64,000 bases of DNA from Stagonosporopsis chrysanthemi. Its lineage: Eukaryota > Ascomycota > Dothideomycetes > Pleosporales > Didymellaceae. Of this stretch, positions 24,113 through 33,321 are shown piece by piece. Within the stretch, counting starts at the first letter, position 1, and each line of letters opens with the position of its first letter. The translations under genes were made by a program, and so were the position numbers. The DNA is taken from assembly GCA_022560025.1 (NCBI GenBank), contig JAFISE010000102.1, forward strand, positions 56,871 to 120,870, given 5' to 3'. Below the pieces are notes generated by a model. That model was not told the origin of the DNA. It saw only the letters and a program-made list of their open reading frames with translations, and did no database searches.

Positions 24113-24594
24113 TTCGTTTCTGTAAACGATTGTTTTTGTAACCTTTGCGATCGGTTCCAGCGGCGTATAAGAGCAAGACCGAGACGTAGTGTTGTGTTCT
24201 TCATTAAGTACAGCTGACGTCATCTATACAGGTCTAACCATCATGTAGCTTCCACCCATTGGGACAGACCTTTCCCCTTGTATTTTGCTCTGAAAATTAG
24301 GTCACCGTCGAATTGACTACAATACGGACCTTGAGTGCTGGCATTGTGAGGTAACGATGCCACAAAGCTGATGCGGTCCTTTCGTCTCATGAGACGGAGT
24401 TATCAGACCAAGTTCGCGATTGACTTCGAGATAAGTTGACATGTTCTCCATCTCTACCAAGCACATCATCAAAGACACCTTCAGAAGAGAGGTCATGTCG
24501 ATTGTTCGTCAAATTCAAGCTATAAAACTCAATACTCCACAGACTCGCCCAGCCAAGCGACCTTATCCCACAATGCTGTTTCCGGTTTCAGACC
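24113..24594. other. Intergenic, no gene seen
   Basis: About 480 bp comprising the DUF4267 gene upstream region and the 3' flank of the LysM gene. No other feature was seen. Confidence 0.5.
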
Positions 24595-24986
24595 TCATGC
24601 CGTATTCAGACAGCTATTGTTATCATTCGTCCCTGTTGGCGCAGGAATCTGCAGCGTCGCACCTGCCTGGACAACGTCTGGATTCGGGATGTTGTTTGCT
24701 CTTGCGATATCACAAATACCTACGCCCGTCGCTGCGGAGATCGAGGACAGAGTGTCGCCTTCTTGGATAATGAGTGTGCTTCCGCTACCCGGGATGGATG
24801 GTGTAGTCGAGTTGGTTGCTATTCGCGTGAGTGTTGTTGCAAGATGGGGACGAGTTCCGCGGGCTTACATGTGCGGTGGACGAGCTGGATGCGGCTGTAG
24901 CGCGATTGGAGTGGTGTGGCCGGTGTAGCAATTGTGGTGGAGATGAGAGCTGAAAGAAAGAGGAGGGCTGTTGTCGTGGCCTTCAT
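24595..24986 (-). CDS. Secreted single-LysM protein (effector candidate)
   Basis: Exons 24869-24986 and 24595-24818, with a 50-nt intron, encode 113 residues. Residues 1-20 form a signal peptide: a Lys near the start, a hydrophobic core LLFLSALIS, and a likely cleavage after TIA. One LysM domain spans about 54-98: STLIIQEGDTLSSISAATGV followed by ICDIARANNIPNPD, then GATLQIP. LysM domains bind chitin oligomers or peptidoglycan. Small secreted fungal LysM proteins such as Ecp6 and Slp1 sequester chitin fragments or shield hyphae from host chitinases. Two NxS/T sites (residues 42 and 107) allow N-glycosylation. Cys75 and Cys109 could form a disulfide. There is no catalytic domain or GPI signal, which fits an effector. 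The start at 24986 is chosen because it begins the signal peptide; an ATG at 25019 lies in frame upstream. Confidence 0.9.
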
Positions 24987-25143
24987 TGTGGAGTAGTAGA
25001 TAGGGTTGATAGATATCAAGGGAAGAGCGGCGATGAAAGACTAGCTTTGACTGAAGGAGAATATGTCGATTACGTGGAAAGTATGAATACTGTGGATTTT
25101 TATGTGGGAGCGAGAGTGCTGATCAATGCAATCATGCCTCGCG

Positions 25144-25151
25144 TATATATA
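25144..25151 (-). promoter_or_regulatory. TATA-type element upstream of the LysM gene
   Basis: TATATATA lies about 160 bp before the LysM start codon in otherwise mixed sequence. This is consistent with a TATA-containing inducible promoter, although the element is palindromic and so does not itself show direction. Confidence 0.4.
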
Positions 25152-25790
25152 CTCGCTCAACCTGACTTTCCTTGACCTTGAAGAAAGCGCAACGGCTTGA
25201 TGCCCAGCCGCATTAAGCGCCATCGAACATGCTTGTGACATGCCTTGAGTGCTCGGCGAAGTCGCACTCGGCCGTCATGTCTGAGACTGCCGACGAGAAG
25301 CTTCACATGCAGCTTTGCCTTTCTGTAGCGTGCCATGCAGCTCCATCTGGCTCTGTGCTAGGGACAGTGGCACCTTGCTTTGCGAAGGATCCTTTTCTTT
25401 ATAGCACCTACAGTAATAAGGAAAGCCGTGCAGATCACCGCTCGAGCACTACCGCACCCAGGCCATATCAACTGGTCACAGATCGACAAAACAGTCGCTT
25501 GCCCAGCGTTGCAGCCGTTCTCCGACGCGTCGCAGCTGTCAGGCGTCGCACGAAGTCGTTGGAACCCATGAAGCTGAGACGGGGAAGAGTCGAGAACATC
25601 ATGCGGAGACAGTAACCTAATATGAGGAGTGCAGCTGACTGGCTGTGGACAAGGAACAATATAATTACTAAGCTAACGCTGATGTATGAATGCCCGTAGT
25701 ATGAATGCGCCCAGACGCTGATCAAGAAACAACAATAAGCCGGCTATGCAATACGCTCCAAAACAATGCTATATGCAAGAGGAAACAAGA
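25152..25790. other. Intergenic, no gene seen
   Basis: About 640 bp between the LysM promoter and the 3' end of the Cdt1-like gene. The 128-codon plus-strand frame here has no domain and I do not call it. Confidence 0.5.
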
Positions 25791-26909
25791 CTAAGCACCA
25801 AGTGCGATAAGACGGCTCTTTACATCCAGTGGCCTCATCGCAGGCACAACGACTACACTGGAGATTGTGCCTATGTTGACCAACGACACGTGGCCCGGCG
25901 CGACCTCGTTCGCGATGACTTCAATACACTTCAAAGCCTCTTCCTTCGAGATCGGGCTCCGTATCGAGCCCTGCAGCTGCTGTAGAATCGTTGTAGTGGA
26001 GAACGAAACACGCATTCCGGATCGACTGGCACAGAGAAGGGACAGCACACCAAGGACCTCTTCTGACCGCTGGAGCGCAGCTCGTCGTTGCAACTCGGCA
26101 GGTGTGGGAGCAGCGGGCCCGCATTTCGCCGCTTCCTGCTTGGCAAGGATGCGATCGAGGAGATTTGTCTTGCGGACGGCAGCAAACTCAGTGATCTTAG
26201 CTTGTGTGGGCTGTGCTTGTGTCGGTTGTAAAACGGTCGGATCATTCTCCTTGCCAGATACCTGGCGCTTCTTTTGATTGCGGCCTTGCTGGGCGCTCTC
26301 CTTGAATTCTCTCATCCTCTTGCGGCCTTTTTCTTGCAGCGGTGCAATAGCGTTGAGCGAAGCGCATGTTTCGATATCCGCGAGCGGCAGTTGGCTTAGG
26401 AACTTGGACATGGAGTTCTCATCGAGAAATTGCTCCAGAACTGCCTGCGTGGTGCCGGCCTTTCTTGATCGTCCGCGTCCTTTCCTGGGGGTTGCGATCG
26501 GTCGAGTAGCCACTTTCTGCGCAATGCACCATTGCGACCAGAGGCTGTCAAGGCCATCCTTGAACATGTCTGTTAATGCCTGCTCGTTCACGCCTGTCAT
26601 CCCGTCCAGCATTGGGCTGTCCTCTTTGATCTCCAGAACGATCTTGCCTCGGCCATAGTCTGAGAGATGGTAAGGGTTGCTCGAGCCATCTGGGCCATGG
26701 TTGAGAACACCCATCAGAAGTCGGACATCGTCGTACGTGACTTTCCGTTGCCGCCAGACTAATGTAATGGACGCTGTGAGATCTCGAAGATCGGCAGGTG
26801 CGGAGGTGCCGTTGTGCGCGTAATGCAGTGACAGGGCTGTGAGGAAGGACGAGTGCAACGCGAGGAGGTTGAGAAGCTCAGCCGGGAGCTGACAAGGTGC
26901 GATAGTCAT
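25791..26909 (-). CDS. Cdt1-like replication licensing factor
   Basis: A single-exon gene of 372 residues. Cdt1 helps load the MCM helicase at origins in G1 and acts in the nucleus. The C-terminal third (about 250-365), starting LLDRILAKQEAAK and with SEEVLGVLSLLC and VSFSTTTILQQLQGS, matches the Cdt1 C-terminal winged-helix domain. The N-terminal block with LVWRQRKVTYDDVRLLMGVL resembles the central Cdt1 winged helix. Between them lie a basic stretch (RKGRGRSRK), a KEN box (220-222) and QAKITEFA (236-243), close to a PIP degron. The start at 26909 fits the short head before the first helix; the frame stays open upstream to 27062 but that part is unlike the family. MCB-type motifs lie upstream. 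Confidence 0.85.
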   Translation of the reverse strand: MTIAPCQLPAELLNLLALHSSFLTALSLHYAHNGTSAPADLRDLTASITLVWRQRKVTYDDVRLLMGVLNHGPDGSSNPYHLSDYGRGKIVLEIKEDSPMLDGMTGVNEQALTDMFKDGLDSLWSQWCIAQKVATRPIATPRKGRGRSRKAGTTQAVLEQFLDENSMSKFLSQLPLADIETCASLNAIAPLQEKGRKRMREFKESAQQGRNQKKRQVSGKENDPTVLQPTQAQPTQAKITEFAAVRKTNLLDRILAKQEAAKCGPAAPTPAELQRRAALQRSEEVLGVLSLLCASRSGMRVSFSTTTILQQLQGSIRSPISKEEALKCIEVIANEVAPGHVSLVNIGTISSVVVVPAMRPLDVKSRLIALGA

Positions 26910-27560
26910 TGTCGGTATAAGTAATGCGGCGCTGAGATAAGATAGACAACAAAGCAAGGATGAATGTGCTGTGACAATGAAGATGCGGGTCCAGAGGAGG
27001 GCAGCTAAAGTGTTTAAGAGGTGTGGGGTCGGCGCAGAAGGAAGGAACGCGAGCGCGTCCAAGCTCGCGCACGCGACGCGTTTTTGCGTCGGCTAATCAA
27101 CGCGCTGCGTTCGGTACTAGCGCCAATATGTGAGACAAATGCAGGTATGTATGTCATTTTGTATGTTGGTTGTGCTTGTAGGGCAAGTCAATTACGAGTC
27201 ACACTCCAGCAAGTCTTTTGTCTCCCGATGGAGCGTTAAGCTCGAAAAAAAGACTCCCGCGAGGTGCCCCAGATAAGAGCTCGGGGGTAACATTTGACGA
27301 CCTTCGACCTACCGAGCTCTGGCCTGTCGACGGGCAGCTTTCAGATCTGAAAGTCTTCATCAAGTTGTAGAATGCGACGTCACACTCCTTACGATTTGAT
27401 GAAGCCCCATCAAAGATCCTCAGATAACAAGCGACCAACGAAACGATTGAGAGGCGTTGTATGTTCATTATGAGCTAAGGTATGTATTCCCCCAATACTC
27501 CAGTGCTAAGTAGCAAATGCAATGTCAAAGTCATCTTACTTATCCACACTTGCGAGGGGC
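26910..27560. other. Intergenic: Cdt1-like promoter region
   Basis: The left half is the upstream region of the Cdt1-like gene. The right half is the 3' flank of the hydrophilin gene. No additional gene was seen. Confidence 0.5.
27047..27105 (-). promoter_or_regulatory. Cluster of MluI-cell-cycle-box-type sites
   Basis: Within 59 bp there are a perfect ACGCGT (27076-27081), ACGCGA at 27047 and 27071, GCGCGT at 27053 and ACGCGC at 27100. They lie 138-196 bp before the Cdt1-like start. ACGCGT-type elements bind MBF, which drives G1/S genes including cdt1 in fission yeast. Confidence 0.6.
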
Positions 27561-28217
27561 TTACTTGCCGCCGAACCAGGAGCCCAGCCAGCTCTTCGCC
27601 TGCGCAGCATCCTTGGTAACTTCCTTGTCGAACTTGTTGACGGCAGCATTGAAATCCTTGCTAGTCTCGCGGGTGAACTCCTCACCCCGGGCCCTAGCCT
27701 CGTCCCACTTCTTCTTTGCCTCGACGCTCAACGAGTTGTACTTGGCCTGGGCCTCAGCACTGTACTCCTGCGCCTTATTCTGTGCCTCGCGGCTGACCTC
27801 CTGGGCCTTGTTCTGTGCTTGCTGGCTGTAAGCCCTCAGGTCGGCCTCGGCCTTCTTTGCCTCCGCGCTAGCACGATTGGCCTACTGCGGGTCAGTACGT
27901 GTGCAATTGACAGTGTCGGGAAACGAAGACATGACGTACGTAATCTTGGGCAGTCGCGCGGACAGCCTCATAGCCCTCCTCGCCAGCCTTCTTGGCCTCC
28001 TTATCCTGGCCAGGGAAATCACCACGGATTCGCCTTGCTGCGGTCGCGGCGTCATCTATGTTTGTTAGTGCTTGGTCTTTTGGCTGTGTGGCACAGACGA
28101 CATACGCTCCGCCTTCTTCTCAGCAAGCTTCGGGTCACCTCCCGCGCTGTACAGGTAATAGGTACCCGCGCCGACGGCAGCGAGACCACCGAAAGTTGCA
28201 AACCTGCGTCCGGCCAT
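27561..28217 (-). CDS. Calcofluor-hypersensitive-type hydrophilin
   Basis: Exons 28106-28217, 27940-28055 and 27561-27881 give 182 residues; introns are 50 and 58 nt. Residues 6-26 (FATFGGLAAVGAGTYYLYSAG) form one N-terminal membrane helix after three basic residues, as in mitochondrial inner-membrane anchors. The rest is highly charged and helical, with Ala/Lys/Glu repeats such as SREAQNKAQEYSAEAQ, similar to LEA/hydrophilin proteins. In filamentous fungi such proteins are commonly annotated as calcofluor white hypersensitive protein; the name reflects a cell-wall phenotype, not a known reaction. The C-terminus SWLGSWFGGK is hydrophobic and conserved-looking. It is divergent from the dysferlin-domain gene across a 493-bp shared promoter. 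Confidence 0.88.
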
Positions 28218-28710
28218 TGTCGTTTGTAGAAGGGTATTGAAAGTGATGAGAGGGTAAAGTGTGCGATGAAGTGTAATGGAATGAGGAATTGGCGAGCAGG
28301 AAGGTTCTTAAGAGGGGAACACTGTCGTAAATGCGGCTGGTAGCAAGCACGCGCAACTACGTCATGGCTCATAGCTTCCGGCAGCCGCCCAGACACAGAC
28401 GTGGGAACCAGATCGTCAGACTAGCGCATCACACGTCGATTGCCTCTCTAAGGCCCATGAGCCTTGCATCGCTATGTTCGTATGACACGTTGTGTACACT
28501 TCAATTTTCACGTTGCTTGCGTAGCGCTTTTTATCGTGTTCATGTTCATTTTCTCTGCGAGTTGCTGACGGCCTTCGATCACTCAGCCCCTAAACGTGCC
28601 GTCTTTTGCACTTGCCTTGCTGGCGCACCATTCCCATGCATTCACGGTAGCGACGGCGTGGCGCCTATTTATTTCGACTGCAACCGTATACCACATAATC
28701 ATAAGCTGTG
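28218..28710. promoter_or_regulatory. Divergent promoter region
   Basis: A 493-bp gap between the hydrophilin gene (minus) and the dysferlin-domain gene (plus). It must carry both promoters. I see no convincing named site. Confidence 0.5.
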
Positions 28711-29802
28711 ATGGCGGAACAGAACATCCAGCTCGTCGACCGCACAGACGGCGACACCACCCCTACGACCCAGACCGAGCCCCCTCAAACGCCAGACTCG
28801 CACATCGACATACTCTACGAAAACCAGCGCGGCTGGTTCGTCTTCGGCATACCGCTCTTCTCTTCGAAAGCGCTCTGGAATCTGAGGGTCGACCCCGCAC
28901 CGTGGGTCGATGCGAAATTCAGGCCCTCGGCCGTCAACATCACAAACGCACAAGTGCCTGACCCAAGCTGGGTATGGGATTGGAAGAGCTGGTATGCCGA
29001 CATGAGCCTAGACGTAGATGAGGAAGGATGGCAGTACAGTTTCTTGTTCAAAGGCTCGCCGTGGCATGGCAATCATCCATGGTTCCACAGCTTCGTCAGG
29101 AGGCGACGGTGGCTACGAAGGCGAATAAAGCAGAAGATACCTCCGAAGACGAAAGAGGCTGTACGCGAGAGATTGTTCGGGGACAGGTTCAGTGTTGGCG
29201 GCACGACGCTGCTGCGAACAGATACACCGGGCACTTTGAGCCTGCAGCAGAGCAGCGGTCAAGCATCTGTCGACGAGGAGGTCCGCGATACGGCAACCCT
29301 AATGCGGAAGCTGAAGGTGGCTGCTATAGATCGAGAGAAAATCGTCATTATCAACAGGTTTATTGAAGACGGAGGCGAAGAGTTGCACTACCTCGCTGAA
29401 CAGGTGCGTATTCCCTTTGTTTCAACGACTTCCAAATTAATCCAATAGATACCGGCTATTATGTCGATGCTTGTATTCCAGAACTCACGCCGTCAACTCC
29501 TTGCGACCCTCATGGATACGTTCAACGCTGCTAAGACGCATCGCGACGAGCACAAGTCCCAGGACAAGCCCGAAGGCGAAGCCGAGAGCCGCAGGATCGA
29601 CAACCTTCTCAAGGCCATCGAGGCCGCTGATGTGCAGTGCAAAAACTTGGAGTACTGGAGTGATATACGCGAGCTGGCTGTGGAGGGCAGGGCCGGCAAT
29701 GCCACGGCTGAAGTGAGTGGGTGGGACGAGAAGTGGCAAGGCGTTGACGACAGCGGGCCAAAGCATCCTATGCCTTCGTCGCACATGACCAGTACACCTT
29801 GA
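28711..29802 (+). CDS. Peroxin/dysferlin (DysF) domain protein
   Basis: Exons 28711-29403 and 29449-29802 give 348 residues, with a 45-nt intron. The N-terminal half holds paired DysF motifs: GWFVFGIPLFSSKALWN, then WVWDWKSWYADMS and GWQYSFLF, followed by the basic end FVRRRRWLRRR. This pattern is found in yeast Pex23/Pex30-family peroxins, Spo73 and fission yeast Mug65, which act at ER-peroxisome contacts or in prospore membrane growth. Unlike Pex30-type proteins there is no reticulon-like membrane region, so it is closer to the soluble Spo73/Mug65 type. The C-terminal exon is helical and charged. The start is the ATG at 28711. Confidence 0.87.
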
Positions 29803-29901
29803 TACCTCAGATACCTCAGGCTGTTTCGAACTAACCATGAGCATTCGACCTCCAGCAGCGCATGTATACCTATATTATATAACACTAGATCCCCGAGTCT
29901 T

Positions 29902-30201
29902 TCATTGACCTTGCACCTTTCTCACCCTAATCGGCCCTGTGATATCTTCCAAGCGCTCGGCACTCAGCACTTGACCCCTCTGCATGACTTGAACTTCACC
30001 AGCATTGCGCATCTCCCACACGAGCTCTCTAACGGAAGTCATCGTTGCTCGCCATTCGGGCGCATCCAATGCCGACAGCTCTGATGATGATAGCGCACGA
30101 GCAACTTCGGAGGGGCAGATCGTCTTTGGGAACTCTCGTGAGGTTAGCAGACGGTTGGCGTGCTCGCGCAAGATCTCGCGCTGGTGATCGGCCAAAGCCA
30201 T
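29902..30201 (-). CDS. DUF3253 family protein
   Basis: A single-exon gene of 99 residues. The motifs ICPSEVARAL and REFPKT near the N-terminus and VRELVWEMRNAGEVQVMQRGQV near the C-terminus match DUF3253, a small winged-helix-like fold seen in bacteria and fungi with no established function. No signal peptide or membrane segment is present. It is 99 bp from the convergent dysferlin-domain gene and shares a 360-bp divergent promoter with the carbonic anhydrase gene. Confidence 0.87.
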   Translation of the reverse strand: MALADHQREILREHANRLLTSREFPKTICPSEVARALSSSELSALDAPEWRATMTSVRELVWEMRNAGEVQVMQRGQVLSAERLEDITGPIRVRKVQGQ

Positions 30202-30561
30202 GATTGCTCGGCGAGTCGTGCCGTGAAGCGGAGAGGCAGTGGTGATACAGTTGTTATCGCCGTGCTACACTTGGCCTCTTGTGGGTTCTTGGCCGCCAGC
30301 TGGCTTGTCTGGAGTCAGAGGAATGTTCAAGGTTTTATCGAGGCTGAAACTGGCGCTCGAAGGATTTCCGCGGCTCACCAGGGCTTCGCGATCTCATATC
30401 TCGATCGGCGCAAGGTTGGGGGCCTTTTAGAGTGGTTTCTTTCGATCTGACGTCAAAGCGCCCAATCGGACCGCGCTGGGGGAAACCTCAACACGTCAAC
30501 CGCATACCAGCGGCTGCAAACAAGAGGGGTTTGGAGTGGACTGTGTGCAAGGTGTGTCAAG
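30202..30561. promoter_or_regulatory. Divergent promoter: DUF3253 and carbonic anhydrase
   Basis: A 360-bp gap between divergent genes. It includes TGACGTCA (30458-30465) and a CCAAT motif (30472-30476), both on the carbonic-anhydrase side. Confidence 0.6.
30458..30465 (+). promoter_or_regulatory. ATF/CREB-type site TGACGTCA
   Basis: A perfect palindromic CRE 97 bp before the carbonic anhydrase start. In yeasts the ATF/CREB bZIP proteins Cst6 and Rca1 activate the homologous NCE103 gene at low CO2. Confidence 0.6.
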
Positions 30562-31542
30562 ATGCAGCGCGGACTACCCCACGTTGGCCGAGCGCTTTTT
30601 AGGGCGGGCCCAGTCGCTGGAGCTTCCAATTCCTCTTTCTGCATCTCCAATCCGCGGTTGTCGACTCACATCTCAGCTTTCCAAGCTTCGTCGCTCCGAT
30701 CTTCGCCCTTGCAACAGCAGCACGTCAGAGCCTTTACAAAAAGCTCCTTCTTCACAAGCAACTGGTACAAGAAAATGACCGGTCAAGAGGATCCCCAGAC
30801 TACGCTGGAGGTTAAGAAGTACCTCCAGCAGAGCCATGACCGCATCTTCGAGAACAACAAGAAGTGGGCCGAGGAGATGGCGAGGAAGAAGCCCGAGTTC
30901 TTCAAGGACTTGAGCGCTGGCCAGTCGCCGGACTACCTCTGGATTGGTAAGTTGACAGACGACGTTTCCGCAAGACGAGCACTTCGCTGAAGTAGAACAC
31001 TGCTGATTGTCATACACACAGGCTGCTCCGACTCGCGTATCCCCGCCGAAGCCCTCACTGGCGTCGACCCTGGCGAGATGTTCATCCATCGCAACATCGC
31101 CAACCTTGTCAACAACATCGACTTGAACGTCATGTCCGTCGTCAACTACGCCGTGCGCCACCTCAAGGTCAAGCACGTCGTCGTGTGCGGCCACTACGGC
31201 TGCGGCGGTGTCAAGGCGGCCATGACACCCCAAGACCTTGGGCTTCTGAACCCCTGGCTCCGCAACATCCGCGACGTCTACCGTCTGCACCAGGGTGAGC
31301 TCGACGCGATCAGTAACGCGGAAGAAAAGTATGACAGGCTGGTCGAGCTGAACGTCATTGAGCAGTGCAGGAACGTCATCAAGACAGCAGCGGTGCAGCT
31401 GAGCTATGCGCAGAACGAGTATCCCATTGTGCATGGATGGGTTTTCGGCTTCAAGGATGGGCTGCTTAAGGATCTGAAGTTTGATCACGAGGGCGAACTC
31501 CATGAAATCCAGAAAATCTACAACCTGACAGACCTCTCCTAG
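30562..31542 (+). CDS. Beta-class carbonic anhydrase
   Basis: Catalyses CO2 + H2O to bicarbonate and proton, supplying bicarbonate for carboxylases and CO2 sensing. Exons 30562-30946 and 31022-31542 give 301 residues, with a 75-nt intron. Zinc ligands are C130 (in CSDSRIPAE), H186 and C189 (in CGHYGCGG); the D132-R134 dyad is intact. The first 70 residues are rich in Arg, Ser and Ala without acidic residues, typical of a mitochondrial presequence. An internal ATG at 30775 (MTGQED) in good context would give a 230-residue protein close to the length of yeast Nce103, so cytosolic and mitochondrial forms may both be made. The homologue in yeast is NCE103. Confidence 0.96.
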
Positions 31543-32289
31543 ACGAGGAGTTTACGAAGAAGATTGCGAGTTTAGCGAGGAGTTGGTGACGAAGAAGGGG
31601 CTGTAAAGTAGAACAGGCGTTTACAAGATTGGGTGATGTCGCTCCATCTGGTCTGTCTGCAGCCTTTCTGCTGAGGCTAGTATCATTACGAAATCGAGAG
31701 CAATTGTTCCGCACAATATTCGTCCGGTATTGCGATGTCCGCAATCAAAACATTCCACGACAATGAGATGCTCTGTTGGGCGTGCAATCTAGCGTGGCGG
31801 CGTTCCAGCTTCTTACAATGGATTACTGCATTGGGCATGCTGTGCGTTTTGCACTCCGCGCACCGGGGTTAAGGAGCAAGGCCAGCACTGCACCCTGCGC
31901 CCCACGCAGGTAAGCGACGGCTAACACCGACCGAAGATACACGACCAATCATCCTTGACAATGCTACGCATGCAGGGCATAAGCACTCCAAGGCTGATCA
32001 TGCACTCAGACAGGACAGAAGGATCCATACATCCGTCCATGAAAGTAACGGACGAAGCTCAAGGCACCCGTGTCGGCTGCACGGAATTAGACACAACAGC
32101 AGCGTTATGTACGCATATCGCCTGCGATGCCTACGAGTCAGAGGGTATGATATAAGACCAACAAAATTCACCATGATTACTCTCACAGCACACTCTCACA
32201 TTATTTCATTTCATTGAAAAGGTCCAATAATCCCTTCATACCATTGTATCCAAGCTTGAACCTACCAAAGCCTATAGAGTATCCTTACA
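31543..32289. other. Intergenic, no gene seen
   Basis: About 750 bp: the 3' flank of the carbonic anhydrase and the promoter of the SDR gene. A GATATAAG motif near 32148 could be a TATA element. Nothing else was seen. Confidence 0.45.
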
Positions 32290-33321
32290 ATGTCTCGCTA
32301 CGAAGAAGCACACAAGTTGGTCAACCTTCAAGGTGCTGGCGATGCCCGGCCTACAGCGGTTCAGATCATCAAAGATGAAGGCTTGACCGGAAAACTGAAT
32401 GATAAAGTCTTCCTCGTCACTGGAGTCTCCTCAGGCCTTGGAATTGAAACGCTGCGCGCTCTTCACACAACAGGTGCTCATGTTTACGGTACGGTTCGCG
32501 ACACCGCCAAAGGCCAGAAAGTGGTCGACACCATCCTCTCGGAGAACCACCCCTCCGGCGGTAAAATCAGCCTTGTCGAAATGTCTCTCGACAACTTCGC
32601 CAGCATTCGCAAGGGTGCGGCCGACTTCCTGTCTAAGTCCAACAACACGCTCCATGTCCTCGTCGCCAACGCCGGCATCATGGCAACTCCATACAGCAAG
32701 ACAGCCGAGGGCTTTGAATCTCAATTTGGCACAAACCATCTCGCCCACTTCCTCCTCTTTCAACTTGTAAAGGATGCACTGCTCGCCTCCGCAACACCTA
32801 GCTATCCATCTCGCGTCGTCAGCGTGACCTCAGCAGGCCACCAATTTGGGCCACCTCTCCTCGACGACTACAACTTTGAAAAGACACCATACGACCCGTG
32901 GCGCGCCTACGGACAGTCCAAAACCGCCAACATCTGGCTAGCTAACAGCATCGAGTCGCACTATGGAAGCCAGAACCTACACGCAACGTCTGTACACCCA
33001 GGACTCATCTTGACATCCAACCTGGGTACACACCTGCCTGCCGAGCAGCAGGCTATGTTCTTCGAGCCCGAGGTTCAACGTACGGCCAAGAGCTCCGAAC
33101 AGGGCGCTGCTACGCAGGTTTGGGCGGCTGTTGGTGAAGAGTTCAAGTTCAAGGGTGGAAGGTATTTGAGTGGTGTTGTGGAGGCGCCGAGTACGGAAGA
33201 GAAGGCCAAGGAGGAGGGGATGTCGTATATGGGCAACGATGGGTATCATGCTCATGCGTATGACGATGAGGGTGCGGAGAGGCTGTGGAAGGACAGCTTG
33301 AAGTTTGTCGGGTTGGCTTAG
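32290..33321 (+). CDS. Short-chain dehydrogenase (retinol-dehydrogenase-like)
   Basis: A single-exon gene of 343 residues in the SDR superfamily, NAD(P)-dependent, resembling fungal WW-domain-oxidoreductase/retinol-dehydrogenase-type enzymes but without WW domains. Visible motifs are the cofactor loop TGVSSGLG (44-51), NAG (127-129), catalytic S181 in VSVTSAGH, and Y207-x3-K211 (YGQSK). A 38-residue N-terminal extension precedes the Rossmann fold. There is no signal peptide or membrane helix. The substrate is unknown. The basic residue R70, after the second strand (VYGTVRD), suggests a preference for NADP. Confidence 0.92.
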   Translation: MSRYEEAHKLVNLQGAGDARPTAVQIIKDEGLTGKLNDKVFLVTGVSSGLGIETLRALHTTGAHVYGTVRDTAKGQKVVDTILSENHPSGGKISLVEMSLDNFASIRKGAADFLSKSNNTLHVLVANAGIMATPYSKTAEGFESQFGTNHLAHFLLFQLVKDALLASATPSYPSRVVSVTSAGHQFGPPLLDDYNFEKTPYDPWRAYGQSKTANIWLANSIESHYGSQNLHATSVHPGLILTSNLGTHLPAEQQAMFFEPEVQRTAKSSEQGAATQVWAAVGEEFKFKGGRYLSGVVEAPSTEEKAKEEGMSYMGNDGYHAHAYDDEGAERLWKDSLKFVGLA

